A stretch of 50,530 nt of DNA from assembly GCF_000235745.1 (NCBI RefSeq), contig NZ_AGSX01000108.1:1-50530 (forward strand), in the 5' to 3' direction. Position 1 is the first letter of the stretch. Every line of letters starts with the position of its first letter. The notes under the pieces are model-generated. The model was not told where the DNA came from. It saw only the letters and a list, made by a program, of their open reading frames with translations, and ran no database searches. This stretch comes from Stutzerimonas stutzeri SDM-LAC (GTDB taxonomy: Bacteria; Pseudomonadota; Gammaproteobacteria; Pseudomonadales; Pseudomonadaceae). Shown here piece after piece: positions 37,452-46,492 of this stretch. The position numbers and the translations under genes were made by a program.

Positions 37452-39056
37452 TCAACGGATCCAATGACCCCAGCGTGACTTCTCCTGTACCTGCTGGATG
37501 CGCATGGTGCCAATGCTCTGCTCGGCCGCTGCCGCTATCTCGTCGTCGATCATTTTGGTCGACAGGGACAGCCAGCTCGTGGCGAAGGCCAGCGCATCGC
37601 CGTGCAACTCCAACGCCTCGGTGGAGATGTTGCTGAGGTCGTCGCACTCAGAGTGGTAGCACGGATCGTACGATAGCCCGGCGGTGCCGCCGTAACGCTG
37701 TGCCTGCTCCTGGGTCTTGATGCCTTCGGCACCGGTGAACAACCCGCCAAATGCGATGCCGTCATCGAAGAATTGCGCATAGTCGGAGCGGAAGTCGATC
37801 TCGGTGCCTTCGGTCGGCGCATTACGCAGCTGGAAGTAGGAGCGGAACAGACGCTCGATGGCACCGGAGCCGGGTGGGCCTTGCAGGCCGAAATCGGAGC
37901 CGTCACCGTCATAGAGGAAGTTGGCGAAGTTCGGCGAGCCAATCATGTCGACGTTCAGATAGGCCTTGATCTGTTGCTTCTCTTCCTCCGGCAATTGGTT
38001 GACGTAGAAGGTCGAGCCGACCAGTCCCGATTCCTCCGCACCCCACCAGGCGAAGCGCACCTTGTTCAGCGGATAAGCCCGGCTCATCAGGGTTGCCATT
38101 TCCAGCAATGCGGCACTGCCGGAGCCGTTGTCGTTGATGCCCGCCCCTTCGAATACCGAATCCAGATGCGCGCCGACCATCACGACGTTGTCGGGATCGC
38201 CCCGCCGGGTCTCGGCCAGCACGTTGTAGGTTTCGGTCCGCTCGCGCACCACGTCAACGTTCATGCTCAGCTGCAGCCCTTCCGTGCTAGCCCAGGTCTC
38301 GCCATTGTCATAGGTGGAAAACAGCACCGGAATGCCGCCTTCATAATCCTCACCCAACGTCGCAACGAGGAGCGCTTTACGGTCCTCGGTATCGCCCTGG
38401 TTGAAGATGATCGCGCCCGAAGCACCGGCCGCTGCCGCATTGGTCGCCTTCTGGCCGAACGTGCACGCACCGCGCTGCATCAGGGCAATGGCGCCGGCTG
38501 GGAAGCCCGCAAAATCTTCCGGTTCACATCCACTGGTGGAGGTGTTGCCCAGACCAAGGGCCAGATCGACCGGGACGACGGGAGCGGTCACGGTTCCGGG
38601 ATCGGTTTGATCGGCGTAGGTGAAGTCCTCCTCCCAGGTGTACTGCACGGCCTGCGGTGCTACCGCAGCGAGTGAGCCAGGCCCCTGCGGATAGAACGCA
38701 AGGAACGGGAAAGTCTGCACCCGCACGCGGTAACCGGCGCGCTCGAGCGTCGTGCGCACGTAATCGACGGAAGCCTGATAACCCGATTGACCGGACGCGC
38801 GATTGCCGTTGTTCAGGGCGGCGATGTCGCTCAGGTTCTGCAGGTGCGTCATGATGTTGCTGGCCTGCATACAGCGTGGCAGCCCGAGCGGGGTGCCGAC
38901 CAGCAGCGGTGTACGACAAACCCTGGAGTCGGGCTTGTCCGGACTCCAGTAATCGTCGAACGCGGGAATTTCTGCAGTGGGTGCAGCCAAAACTGCGGTG
39001 GAAGCCAGTAAAGCGAAAGAAGCAACTACCCGACGTGCATTGTTTTTCTTTTGCAT
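37452..39056 (-). CDS. Secreted M28 aminopeptidase with PA domain (PaAP-like)
   Basis: A 534-aa exported zinc aminopeptidase. Signal peptide MQKKNNARRVVASFALLAST with cleavage near VLAAP. A protease-associated (PA) domain (about 135-265) is inserted before the M28 catalytic core. The zinc ligands and catalytic residues are visible: GAHLDSV (His, Asp), INDNGSGSA (bridging Asp), WWGAEESG (catalytic Glu and ligand Glu), LNVDMIGSPN (Asp) and DPCYHSECD (His). It resembles P. aeruginosa PaAP (PA2939), a leucine-type aminopeptidase released by type II secretion and quorum-sensing controlled; that regulation is not checked here. The ATG at 39,054-39,056 with AAGGATGAG upstream is used; the ATG at 39,113 precedes the signal peptide and is rejected. 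Confidence 0.9.
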   Translation of the reverse strand: MQKKNNARRVVASFALLASTAVLAAPTAEIPAFDDYWSPDKPDSRVCRTPLLVGTPLGLPRCMQASNIMTHLQNLSDIAALNNGNRASGQSGYQASVDYVRTTLERAGYRVRVQTFPFLAFYPQGPGSLAAVAPQAVQYTWEEDFTYADQTDPGTVTAPVVPVDLALGLGNTSTSGCEPEDFAGFPAGAIALMQRGACTFGQKATNAAAAGASGAIIFNQGDTEDRKALLVATLGEDYEGGIPVLFSTYDNGETWASTEGLQLSMNVDVVRERTETYNVLAETRRGDPDNVVMVGAHLDSVFEGAGINDNGSGSAALLEMATLMSRAYPLNKVRFAWWGAEESGLVGSTFYVNQLPEEEKQQIKAYLNVDMIGSPNFANFLYDGDGSDFGLQGPPGSGAIERLFRSYFQLRNAPTEGTEIDFRSDYAQFFDDGIAFGGLFTGAEGIKTQEQAQRYGGTAGLSYDPCYHSECDDLSNISTEALELHGDALAFATSWLSLSTKMIDDEIAAAAEQSIGTMRIQQVQEKSRWGHWIR

Positions 39057-39429
39057 GGGTAACTCATCCTTGGAACGAGATTGATGGGCAGGCCGCAAAA
39101 TGGCATGCGCCATCGTCCCCTACGGCACAACCGGCCATTGAAAACGAAGCGTGCGACAGAAATGGAGGCGAAGCCGGCTGCGATGCGCGTCGACGCATTG
39201 CAGTGGACACTCAAACGGCTTCGGCACGGCATAGCAGAGGCGCGCTGGCATTCAACAGCCGCTAGAGCGGACGCGGCCATAGGGTCCTAGACTGGATTGC
39301 GTCGTTTCGGTTCGCACCGTTGCGCCAGACGGCAACACCGCCGGTCGGGTTGATGGAACCCGACGAAAATGCCGCCGGGAACCTTCGACAGGCAAAGGCG
39401 GACATTGCGCCCGCCTCATCAAGCATTGG
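39057..39429. other. 373-bp gap between M28 peptidase and MCP genes
   Basis: Holds the presumed peptidase promoter, which I cannot pinpoint, and the weak hairpin past the MCP stop (listed separately). No gene or conspicuous repeat is seen. Confidence 0.35.
39393..39416 (-). terminator. Weak hairpin after the second chemoreceptor
   Basis: AGGCGG / CCGCCT (39,396-39,401 with 39,411-39,416) followed on the minus strand by TTTG; 14 nt past the stop of the MCP gene. The stem is short and the T-run is poor. Confidence 0.35.
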
Positions 39430-41115
39430 TCAGATACAGAACTGCCCGACCAAACGCTGCAAATTTTCGGCAAGACCATTGAGTTCGCGGGAAGTCTGGG
39501 CGCCTTCGGCGGCTTCCTGCGCCACGCCGTCAACCGCATCGGCGATGTGATGAACGCTGCGATTGATCTCTTCGGCAACCGCAGTCTGTTCTTCGGCCGC
39601 GCTGGCGATCTGAGCGTTCATGGAGTTGATGGTGCCGATCAGAGCGGCAATCGCATCCAGCGATTCGCCCGCCTGGTTGGACTGGGCCCGAGTGCTTTCA
39701 CCCTGCTGTCCGGCACGGCCCATGCCTGTCACGGTCGTCGCCGTGGTGTTTTGCAGGCGGTCGACCATGCCCTGAATTTCGACCGTGCTCTGCTGGGTAC
39801 GGCTGGCGAGCGCTCGTACTTCGTCGGCGACCACGGCGAATCCGCGGCCGGCTTCGCCGGCGCGTGCCGCTTCGATGGCGGCGTTGAGCGCCAGCAAATT
39901 GGTCTGCTCCGCGACCGCTCGAATCACATCGAGCACGCCGACGATGCCTTCCACGTCTTTCTGCAGTCCGCCCAGCGACTCGCCGCTGTCATGCAGTTCG
40001 CCGACCAGATCGTGAATCTGCTGAATGCTGCCGTCCACGACTCGCTTGGCGCTCTGGCCCTGCTGATCCGCTTCCTGAGCCGCTTCGGCGGCACGCTGTG
40101 CGCTCATTGCCACTTCCTGGGCAGCGGCCGACATCTCGTTGATTGCGGTCGCCACCTGATCGGTTTCATGACGCTGCGCTGCCATCGCCTGCTCGGAACG
40201 TTGCGCCTGGCTGGCGACGCTAGCAACCAGGGTAGTCAGCTGGCCGGTGGTCTTCGAAACCTGTTGAACCAGGCCGTGGATCTTATCGACGAAGCGATTA
40301 AACGACGACGCCAGATCGCCCAGTTCGTCCTGGCTGGTAACCGGCAGGCGATGGGTCAGATCGCCCTCACCGGACGCCATGTCATCGAGCTTGCCCTTTA
40401 TCAGCATGAGTGGCCGTAGCAGCGTGCGGCTCGTGGCAGTCGCCAGCAGGGCGATCAGCACCAGCAGCCCGAGCGCAGAGCCCACCATGATAACCAGCAA
40501 TTCGTTGATATCGTCCTGAAACGCCGCTCGAGCTGCCTGAACGTCACGCTCTACCCCGTCCAGGTTAAGAGATGTACCAAAGACCATGTTCCATTTCGGC
40601 AAATACTCTGCATAGCCGATCTTCGGGACCAGCGTCGTGCTGCTGCCCAGCACGAAGCTGTAATCGACGTAATGGCTTCCATCGATACCGGCCCGGACGA
40701 GTTCACGAATGGCGTACTTGCCACTGGGGTCACGATAATCGGAGAAGCTCTGCCCAATCTTGTCCTTGGTGTTGCCCTGCAGAATCCGCACGCTCTGTTC
40801 GTCGTAGCCCCAGAAATAGCCGTCCTTGCCGTAGGAGAGCGCTTCCAGAATGGCCACGGCACGGTCCCGTGCGTCTTGGTCATCCGAGGCGGAGCTGTCG
40901 TAGATGGGGGCGATCATCTTTCGAGCAAGCTGCACGTAGTTTTCCAGTTCCGCGCGGCGATCCCGAACGAGATTCTTACGCGTCTCTGCCTCCTGCTTGG
41001 CCGCCAATTCGTGCAGCGTGAGCACGGATATGCCGCTAAGAAGTATGGCCAACAAGAGGATTGGACCTAATGCGAGGATGAGAAGCTTCGTTTGCAGACG
41101 TAATCTGGACAGCAT
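39430..41115 (-). CDS. Methyl-accepting chemotaxis protein with sCache_2 sensor (second copy)
   Basis: A 561-aa chemoreceptor of the same layout as the one at 9,299: TM1 (about 10-33), periplasmic sCache_2 domain with [20 protein letters not shown] and [22 protein letters not shown]2 (about 207-229), HAMP, then the signalling hairpin with [20 protein letters not shown]. The cytoplasmic halves are very alike and the sensor domains differ, suggesting duplication followed by change of ligand. The C-terminus (VGQFCI) lacks a CheR-binding pentapeptide. A convincing sigma-28 promoter lies at 41,192-41,218. The ligand is unknown; short organic acids are typical for sCache_2. Confidence 0.93.
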   Translation of the reverse strand: MLSRLRLQTKLLILALGPILLLAILLSGISVLTLHELAAKQEAETRKNLVRDRRAELENYVQLARKMIAPIYDSSASDDQDARDRAVAILEALSYGKDGYFWGYDEQSVRILQGNTKDKIGQSFSDYRDPSGKYAIRELVRAGIDGSHYVDYSFVLGSSTTLVPKIGYAEYLPKWNMVFGTSLNLDGVERDVQAARAAFQDDINELLVIMVGSALGLLVLIALLATATSRTLLRPLMLIKGKLDDMASGEGDLTHRLPVTSQDELGDLASSFNRFVDKIHGLVQQVSKTTGQLTTLVASVASQAQRSEQAMAAQRHETDQVATAINEMSAAAQEVAMSAQRAAEAAQEADQQGQSAKRVVDGSIQQIHDLVGELHDSGESLGGLQKDVEGIVGVLDVIRAVAEQTNLLALNAAIEAARAGEAGRGFAVVADEVRALASRTQQSTVEIQGMVDRLQNTTATTVTGMGRAGQQGESTRAQSNQAGESLDAIAALIGTINSMNAQIASAAEEQTAVAEEINRSVHHIADAVDGVAQEAAEGAQTSRELNGLAENLQRLVGQFCI

Positions 41116-41191
41116 GAGCGGAACCCCGAGCAGAACTTAAAGGCAGCGAAGGCGCCTTTTTTTCGGCGCCAAATTTACCGCACCATCAGGG

Positions 41192-41218
41192 ATATCGGCT
41201 AGCTGGCCGCATAATTGA
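41192..41218 (-). promoter_or_regulatory. FliA (sigma-28) promoter of the second chemoreceptor gene
   Basis: The minus strand reads TCAATTAT, 11 nt, then GCCGATAT. Against the consensus TCAAGTTT-N11-GCCGATAA this is 6 of 8 and 7 of 8 with exact spacing. Predicted transcription starts near 41,185, 70 nt upstream of the ATG. The leader contains an inverted GGCGCC pair around an A-run (about 41,152-41,170). Confidence 0.75.
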
Positions 41219-41335
41219 GCCAGCCACAGCAAAAAAAATGACGCCAGGTGTTAAGGAGCGCGCGATTGTTAGTCCAAGTCAGACCAGGCCAAACCAGACG
41301 ATAGGCTAGCTGGACCTGAACGAAGCTCTGAAACG

Positions 41336-41360
41336 AAAAAGCCCCGCCGAAGCGGGGCTC
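41336..41360 (-). terminator. Rho-independent terminator of fadD1
   Basis: Stem GCCCCGC / GCGGGGC (plus an extra A-T pair) with a loop reading TTCG on the minus strand, followed by T5; about 20 nt past the fadD1 stop. Confidence 0.9.
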
Positions 41361-41377
41361 TTACTAGCCTGGAAGCG

Positions 41378-43066
41378 TTACTTCTTGCCGATTTTTCGCA
41401 ACTCTTCGTCACGCAGCTCACGACGCAGGATCTTGCCAACGTTAGTGGTTGGCAGGCTGTCGCGGAACTCGACGCTTTTAGGCCGTTTGTAGCCCGTAAC
41501 GTTGTCATGCATGTGCTGCATAACCTGTTCCTTGGTCAGGCTTTCGCCCGGCTTGACCACTACAAACAGCTTGATCGCCTCCCCCGATTTTTCGTCCGGC
41601 ACTCCGATGGCTGCACACTGCAACACGCCGGGCAGGGTTGCGAGCACGTCTTCCAGTTCGTTGGGATAGACGTTGAAACCGGACACCAGAATCATGTCCT
41701 TCTTGCGGTCGACGATGCGCATGTAACCATCGTCCTGAATAATGCCGATGTCGCCCGTCTTCAACCAACCGTCAGCGCTCAGGATTTCATCAGTGGCTTC
41801 CTGACGCTGCCAGTAGCCCTTCATCACCTGGGGGCCCTTGACGCAGAGCTCGCCGGTTGCGCCCATCGGCAGATCGTTGCCTTCATCGTCGATGACCTTG
41901 CACAACGTCGAGGGCATCGGGATGCCGATCGTGCCGATCTTGATGCCGCCGAAGGGGTTGACCGAGACGACTGGACTGGTTTCGGTCATGCCGAAACCTT
42001 CGCAGATTTCGCAGCCTGTGACCTGCTGCCAACGCTCGGCCGCCGACAGCTGCAAGGCCATTCCGCCGGAGAAGGTCGCTTTCAGGGAGGAGAAATCGAG
42101 TTTGCGGAAGTCTTCGTTATTGCACAGCGCCACGAACAGGGTGTTAAGGCCAACAAAACCGGTGAAGCGGTATTTGCTCAAATCCTTGACGAAGGTCGGC
42201 AGGTCGCGCGGGTTGGTGATCAGTATGTTATGGGCGCCGATCAGCATCATGGTCATGCAGTGAAAGGTGAACGCATAGATGTGGTACAGCGGCAGCGGCG
42301 CAACCATGGTTTCGCAACCTTTACCCAGCTCCGAGCCCATCAGCGCGCGGCACTGCAGCATGTTGGCGACGATGTTGCGATGGGTCAGCATGGCGCCTTT
42401 CGCAACCCCGGTCGTACCGCCGGTGTACTGCAGCACGGCCACATCATCACTGGCCGGATTGGCTTCCCGCGCCACCTTGCCGCGTCCCAGCGCCATGGCA
42501 TCGGTGAACTTGACCGCTTTGGGCAAGTTGTATGCCGGCACCATCTTCTTGACATGCTTGACCACAGCATTGACCAGCATGCGCTTGAGGGTCGGCAGCA
42601 TATCGCCAACCTCTGTCACCACTACGTGCCGGATGCCGGTCTTGGGCAGTACCTCTTGCGCCAGGTGCGCCATATTGGCCAGGCAAATCAGTGCCTTGGC
42701 GCCGGAATCATTGAATTGATGCTCCATCTCCCGCGCCGTGTAGAGCGGGTTGGTGTTGACTACAACAAGCCCCGCGCGCATGGCGCCGAACACGACGACT
42801 GGATACTGGATAACGTTCGGAAGCTGGACCGCAATACGATCGCCTGGCTGCAGGTCGGTATTCTGCTGGAGGTAAGCCGCAAACTCACCGGACAGCTTGT
42901 ATAGCTCACCGTAGGTTAGGGTTTTGCCGAGATTACTGAAGGCAGGCTTGTCTGCGAATTGCTCACAGGACTGTTTGAGCACAGCCTGAATGTTCTGGTA
43001 CTCATCGGGATTGATCTCGCTCTTGACCCCGACAGGATACTTATCCTTCCAGAAGTTATCGGTCAT
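41378..43066 (-). CDS. fadD1: Long-chain fatty acid-CoA ligase FadD1
   Basis: A 562-aa acyl-CoA synthetase: ATP-dependent activation of fatty acids to acyl-CoA via acyl-AMP, at the inner face of the membrane. The P-loop-like AMP-binding motif YTGGTTGVAKG begins at residue 214; EGFGMTETSPV is the acyl-AMP-binding motif; DGWLKTGDIGIIQDDGYMRI then VDRKKDMILVSGFNVYPNEL is the FACS signature and hinge; the catalytic Lys lies in VGKILRREL. AGGAGTGGGG precedes the ATG. It lies downstream of fadD2 with 211 bp between, and an AT-rich gap (GTTTTGTTGTGTTTTGTTAA) suggests its own promoter. The fadD2-fadD1 pair is a Pseudomonas hallmark. Confidence 0.95.
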   Translation of the reverse strand: MTDNFWKDKYPVGVKSEINPDEYQNIQAVLKQSCEQFADKPAFSNLGKTLTYGELYKLSGEFAAYLQQNTDLQPGDRIAVQLPNVIQYPVVVFGAMRAGLVVVNTNPLYTAREMEHQFNDSGAKALICLANMAHLAQEVLPKTGIRHVVVTEVGDMLPTLKRMLVNAVVKHVKKMVPAYNLPKAVKFTDAMALGRGKVAREANPASDDVAVLQYTGGTTGVAKGAMLTHRNIVANMLQCRALMGSELGKGCETMVAPLPLYHIYAFTFHCMTMMLIGAHNILITNPRDLPTFVKDLSKYRFTGFVGLNTLFVALCNNEDFRKLDFSSLKATFSGGMALQLSAAERWQQVTGCEICEGFGMTETSPVVSVNPFGGIKIGTIGIPMPSTLCKVIDDEGNDLPMGATGELCVKGPQVMKGYWQRQEATDEILSADGWLKTGDIGIIQDDGYMRIVDRKKDMILVSGFNVYPNELEDVLATLPGVLQCAAIGVPDEKSGEAIKLFVVVKPGESLTKEQVMQHMHDNVTGYKRPKSVEFRDSLPTTNVGKILRRELRDEELRKIGKK

Positions 43067-43277
43067 ATAACCCCACTCCTAAGCGACAGCTTCACTGCAT
43101 ATCGCAGCGGTTTTGTTGTGTTTTGTTAATTTTTGTACGGAAGTACCGGCCAAAACAGAGTTCGAGGTTAGCAGCTTTGCAACTGGCCGAACAGTGTCCG
43201 GCAAGCCTGAAAAAGACACGAAGTGACTGAAGGCAAAAAACCAGTCACTTCGAAGACAGCGGAAATGATCGCTCGAT

Positions 43278-44966
43278 TCAAGCCTGTTCGCGCAACTCGC
43301 GCCGCAGAATCTTGCCCACCGGCGTCATCGGCAATGCATCGCGGAATACCACGTGGCGAGGGATCTTGTAGCCCGTGAAGTTCTCCCGGCAGTACGCCAT
43401 CAGCTCTTCGACGGTCAGGCTGGGGTCGCTGCGCACGGCGAACAACTTAACGGCTTCACCTGACTTCTCGTCAGGCACGCCAATAGCTGCGCAGGCGGCC
43501 ACCTTCGGATGCGCCATGACCACATCTTCGATTTCGTTGGGGTAGACGTTGAAGCCGGACACGATGATCAGGTCTTTCTTGCGATCGACGATACGCACGA
43601 AACCATCCGCATCGATTACAGCGATGTCGCCTGTCTTGAGCCAACCTTCCGCGTCCAACACCTCTTCAGTTGCTTCAGGACGCTGCCAGTAGCCCTTCAT
43701 CACCTGAGGACCTTTGACGCAGAGCTCGCCGCGCTCACCAACCGGGAGCTCGCGGCCGTTATCGTCGATCACTTTCAGTGTCGTGCCCGGCACCGGCAGG
43801 CCGACGGTACCCAAGCGCGATCCTTCGCCATGCGGATTGGCGCAGACCACAGGTGAGGTTTCGGTCAAACCATAACCTTCGGTCACGGTGACGCCGGTAA
43901 TGCTCTTCCAGCGCTCGGCCACCGCGGAAACCAGCGCCGTGCCGCCTGAGTTGGTGCCCTTGAGCGAGGCGAAGTTGATCTTCTTGAATTCGGGATGCGA
44001 CATGAGCGCGACGAACAGCGTGTTCAGCCCAAGGAACGCGGTGAACTGCCACTTCTGCAGCTCATTGACGAAGCCGTCGATGTCGCGGGGGTTGGTGATC
44101 AACACGTTATGGTTGCCGGTCACCATCATGCACATGCAGTTAATTGTGAAGGCGTAGATGTGATAGAGCGGCAGCGGCGCGATCATGATCTCCTGGCCTT
44201 CCTTGATGATCGTCTGCCCGTGCTCGTCCAATTGCTGCATGTTGGCATGGACCTGCTGCATGTTGGCGACCAGATTGCCATGGGTCAGCATGGCGCCCTT
44301 GGCAACGCCAGTAGTCCCGCCGGTGTATTGCAGGACGGCAACCTCGTCCAATGTCAGTGGAACCGGCTTCAGGGCATGCCGCGCGCCATCACGCAGCACA
44401 TGCTTGAACGACACGGACTGCGGCAGGCTGTACGCGGGCACCATCTTTTTCACATGCTTGACTGCGGCGTTGACCAGCAGCCCCTTGAGCGAAGGCAGCA
44501 TGTCGCCGATACGCGCCTCGATGAGCACCTCGATATCTGTATCGGGCACAACTTCCTGCACCAGCTTGCCAAAGGTATTCAGATAGACCAATGCCCGCGC
44601 GCCGGAATCCTTGAATTGGTGGCGCATCTCCCGCGCGGTATACAGCGGGTTGGTGTTGACCACGATCAGTCCGGCACGCAGCGCGCCGAAGACAGCAACC
44701 GGGTATTGCAGCAGGTTGGGCATCTGCACCGCGATGCGATCGCCCTGTTGCAGGTCGGTGTGATTCTGCAGCCAACCCGCGAAAGCCGCCGAGTATCGTT
44801 CCAGGTCCGCATAGGTCAGCGTCACACCCATGTTGCTGAATGCGGGACGGTCTGCGTGAAGCTTGCAGGAGCGCTCAAATACTTCTACGACCGAGCGGAA
44901 GCCGCCCATGTCCAGGCCGTTGGGCACACCGGCGGGGCGTTTGTCATTCCAGAAGTCAGGTTGCAT
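43278..44966 (-). CDS. fadD2: Long-chain fatty acid-CoA ligase FadD2
   Basis: A 562-aa paralogue of FadD1 with the same length and motifs: YTGGTTGVAKG at 214, EGYGLTETSPV, GWLKTGDIAVIDADGFVRI followed by VDRKKDLIIVSGFNVYPNEI, and VGKILRREL with the catalytic Lys. The two differ most in the N-terminal half (for instance DGARHALKPVPLTLDE around residues 193-208). In P. aeruginosa FadD2 prefers shorter chains and FadD1 longer ones; this is family knowledge, not read from the sequence. SD GAGG lies 9 nt before the ATG. It is divergent from the MaoC gene with a 270-bp shared promoter region. Confidence 0.95.
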   Translation of the reverse strand: MQPDFWNDKRPAGVPNGLDMGGFRSVVEVFERSCKLHADRPAFSNMGVTLTYADLERYSAAFAGWLQNHTDLQQGDRIAVQMPNLLQYPVAVFGALRAGLIVVNTNPLYTAREMRHQFKDSGARALVYLNTFGKLVQEVVPDTDIEVLIEARIGDMLPSLKGLLVNAAVKHVKKMVPAYSLPQSVSFKHVLRDGARHALKPVPLTLDEVAVLQYTGGTTGVAKGAMLTHGNLVANMQQVHANMQQLDEHGQTIIKEGQEIMIAPLPLYHIYAFTINCMCMMVTGNHNVLITNPRDIDGFVNELQKWQFTAFLGLNTLFVALMSHPEFKKINFASLKGTNSGGTALVSAVAERWKSITGVTVTEGYGLTETSPVVCANPHGEGSRLGTVGLPVPGTTLKVIDDNGRELPVGERGELCVKGPQVMKGYWQRPEATEEVLDAEGWLKTGDIAVIDADGFVRIVDRKKDLIIVSGFNVYPNEIEDVVMAHPKVAACAAIGVPDEKSGEAVKLFAVRSDPSLTVEELMAYCRENFTGYKIPRHVVFRDALPMTPVGKILRRELREQA

Positions 44967-45236
44967 TGTTATTGGCCTCGATACCTGAGAGTGTCTGACC
45001 CACTCGCGGCGGGCTGTGGCGAACTTAGCAGTTCCGCTGTGCCGCGCAATAGCGAGGCGGGTGTAATCAGTGATGTGAATCTCCGGCTACTGCGACAGAC
45101 AACCAGGCACGGGACAACCCCATCACAGATCTCTAGAATGCTGGCACTCGAGCGCCTTTTAGGGCGCGTCTTTTGCTACCTGCGGCGGACCCTATCGCGG
45201 CGGGGTCTGTCGTTATCCGCATTTAGAGGTCTATGC

Positions 45237-45707
45237 ATGAGCACGCTGAGCAACACTCCCTACGCTGATCTGGAAATCGGCCAAAAGGCCACCTACAGCA
45301 AAACCGTGGAAGAACGTGACATCCAGCTGTTCGCCGCAATGTCGGGCGACCACAACCCGGTCCACCTGGACGCCGAATTCGCCGCCTCGACGATCTTCCG
45401 CGAGCGTATTGCCCATGGCATGTTCAGCGGCGCATTGATCAGCGCAGCCGTGGCCTGCGAGTTGCCGGGACCGGGCACTATTTACCTCGGCCAGACGATG
45501 CGCTTTGCCTTGCCGGTCAAGCTTGGCGACTCCCTGACCGTGCGCCTGGAAATCCTCGAGAAACTGCCCAAGTTTCGCGTCCGCATCGCCACTCAGGTGT
45601 TCAACCAGCGCGACGAGATGGTCGTTGACGGCGAGGCCGAAATTCTCGCCCCACGCAAGGCACAGACGGTCGAGATCAAAGCCTTGCCACCGGTCAGCAT
45701 CGGCTGA
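45237..45707 (+). CDS. MaoC/PhaJ-type (R)-specific enoyl-CoA hydratase-like protein
   Basis: A 156-aa hot-dog-fold hydratase. The hydratase-2 motif DHNPVHLD puts the catalytic Asp at 38 and His at 43 (five apart, as in PhaJ), followed by ASTIFRERIAHGMFSGALIS, the standard substrate-pocket segment. It probably hydrates trans-2-enoyl-CoA to the (R)-3-hydroxyacyl form, linking beta-oxidation to polyhydroxyalkanoate or (R)-hydroxyacid synthesis. Its divergent neighbour fadD2 and the FabH-like gene at 4,687 suit that theme. AGAGGT lies 6 nt before the ATG at 45,237; an adjacent ATG at 45,233 is out of frame. Confidence 0.92.
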   Translation: MSTLSNTPYADLEIGQKATYSKTVEERDIQLFAAMSGDHNPVHLDAEFAASTIFRERIAHGMFSGALISAAVACELPGPGTIYLGQTMRFALPVKLGDSLTVRLEILEKLPKFRVRIATQVFNQRDEMVVDGEAEILAPRKAQTVEIKALPPVSIG

Positions 45708-45740
45708 CACGCCGATGGTTCGGCACCTGCGGAACGATAA

Positions 45741-45794
45741 TGGGGTCACGCTCAAGCGCGCCTGATTGGCGCCTTTTGCGCTTGATTGACCCCA
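45741..45794. repeat. 54-bp inverted repeat downstream of maoC
   Basis: Arms TGGGGTCA (45,741-45,748) and TGACCCCA (45,787-45,794), then inner arms TCAAGCGC (45,752-45,759) and GCGCTTGA (45,778-45,785), all perfectly paired with only a 3-nt versus 1-nt bulge. A small inner GCC-TGATT-GGC hairpin sits at the tip. No T-run follows. Located 34 bp after the maoC stop. Confidence 0.75.
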
Positions 45795-45936
45795 GCGAGA
45801 CGAGGTGCATCGGGCTGCCGGCGTTGCGGTTCGAGCGGCACGCTCGGCTGCCCAGCTGGGTCGCGAATGATATGGACGGCTTTTTCTGCCCCGCACAGTG
45901 CCCGCATAATCCGCCGCGGTTAACAAAAACGCAGGC

Positions 45937-45962
45937 AAAAAAAAGGGCGACCTAAGTCGCCC
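45937..45962 (-). terminator. Rho-independent terminator of ccoM
   Basis: Stem GGGCGAC / GTCGCCC with a 4-nt loop, followed on the minus strand by T8 (A8 at 45,937-45,944). It lies about 34 nt past the ccoM stop. Confidence 0.92.
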
Positions 45963-45995
45963 AAATGCCTTGCGTGCTCTGTACCACCAGCCGGA

Positions 45996-46106
45996 TCAAC
46001 GCTTCTTGTGCGCGTCCCGCCAGATGAAATATCCGAAACCTCCGAGGAAGGCGACCATAAGGCCGACCGTGACCACCCCTGCGAGCACCACATTATCGAG
46101 GAACAT
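45996..46106 (-). CDS. ccoM: CcoM, small accessory subunit of cbb3 oxidase
   Basis: A 36-aa single-pass membrane protein. It begins MFLDNVVLAGVVTVGLMVAF, continues with a Gly/Phe-rich stretch and ends WRDAHKKR. This closely matches the CcoM subunit seen in the cbb3 oxidase structure of P. stutzeri ZoBell, which helps assembly and stability (family knowledge, recalled). The helix covers about residues 6-28 with a short basic tail. SD GGAGGT lies 8 nt before the ATG at 46,104-46,106, a strong terminator follows, and an Anr box precedes it. It is too small for most gene finders. It stands alone, far from any cco operon, but orphan ccoN is 25 kb away. Confidence 0.88.
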   Translation of the reverse strand: MFLDNVVLAGVVTVGLMVAFLGGFGYFIWRDAHKKR

Positions 46107-46174
46107 GATTCCCTACCTCCAAGCTGTCTCGCTGTCTGATGGCTGCATAGTTACCCGTCTCACCGATTAAAAAA

Positions 46175-46188
46175 TTGACCGACATCAA
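46175..46188 (-). promoter_or_regulatory. Anr/FNR box of ccoM
   Basis: The plus strand reads TTGACCGACATCAA; the complement is TTGATGTCGGTCAA, 9 of 10 matches to TTGAT-N4-ATCAA. Its centre (46,181.5) would be at -41.5 for a transcript starting near 46,140, and TAACTA, a plausible -10, lies at about 46,148-46,153. The ccoM ATG follows 69 nt from the box edge. This is a typical class II oxygen-responsive promoter. Confidence 0.85.
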
Positions 46189-46330
46189 CCCCGCAAGACC
46201 TTTAGAAAAAGGCGCCGCGGGAGCTGATCCAGGTCAAGTAATTCGGGGTATGAAGGCGAGGTGCCTTAGCGAGACGACAACCTGCAGGCCATCGCGATGT
46301 GGCGGAGGGCGAAACGGTGCGAACGCGCTA

Positions 46331-46492
46331 TCAGCGTTTTTTCGGATTGGTCTTGGGCTTCTTCTTCGGTTTGCTCAACGGCAACACCTGCTCGAAGGCC
46401 TGGCGCATCTCGACAAGGCGCTTTTCCTTGATGTCGTGGATGCGCTTTTCACGTTCTGCACTGAAGTCGATCAGCTTTTCGTCACTGCTCAT
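46331..46492 (-). CDS. Small basic protein of unknown function, 53 aa
   Basis: A 53-aa protein beginning MSSDEKLIDFSAEREKRIHD with a helical, strongly charged centre (EKRLVEMRQAFEQ) and a Lys-rich C-terminus (KPKKKPKTNPKKR). Its ATG overlaps the stop of the alkB-like gene (ATGA, 4 bp), so it is translationally coupled to it. A tail so rich in Lys suggests binding to nucleic acid or ribosomes, but this is inference. An upstream in-frame ATG at 46,579 lies inside alkB and is rejected. Confidence 0.7.
   Translation of the reverse strand: MSSDEKLIDFSAEREKRIHDIKEKRLVEMRQAFEQVLPLSKPKKKPKTNPKKR

Noticed and set aside
41152-41170. GGCGCC pair around an A-run as terminator
   Set aside because: The A-run is in the loop and not after the stem, so it cannot act as an intrinsic terminator for either strand.
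41507-42904. 465-codon plus-strand frame
   Set aside because: Antisense shadow of fadD1, rich in His/Gln/Asp with no domain.
43995-45236. Plus-strand open frame continuous with the MaoC gene
   Set aside because: It is antisense to fadD2 and only the part from 45,237 resembles a protein; the SD and family start fit 45,237.
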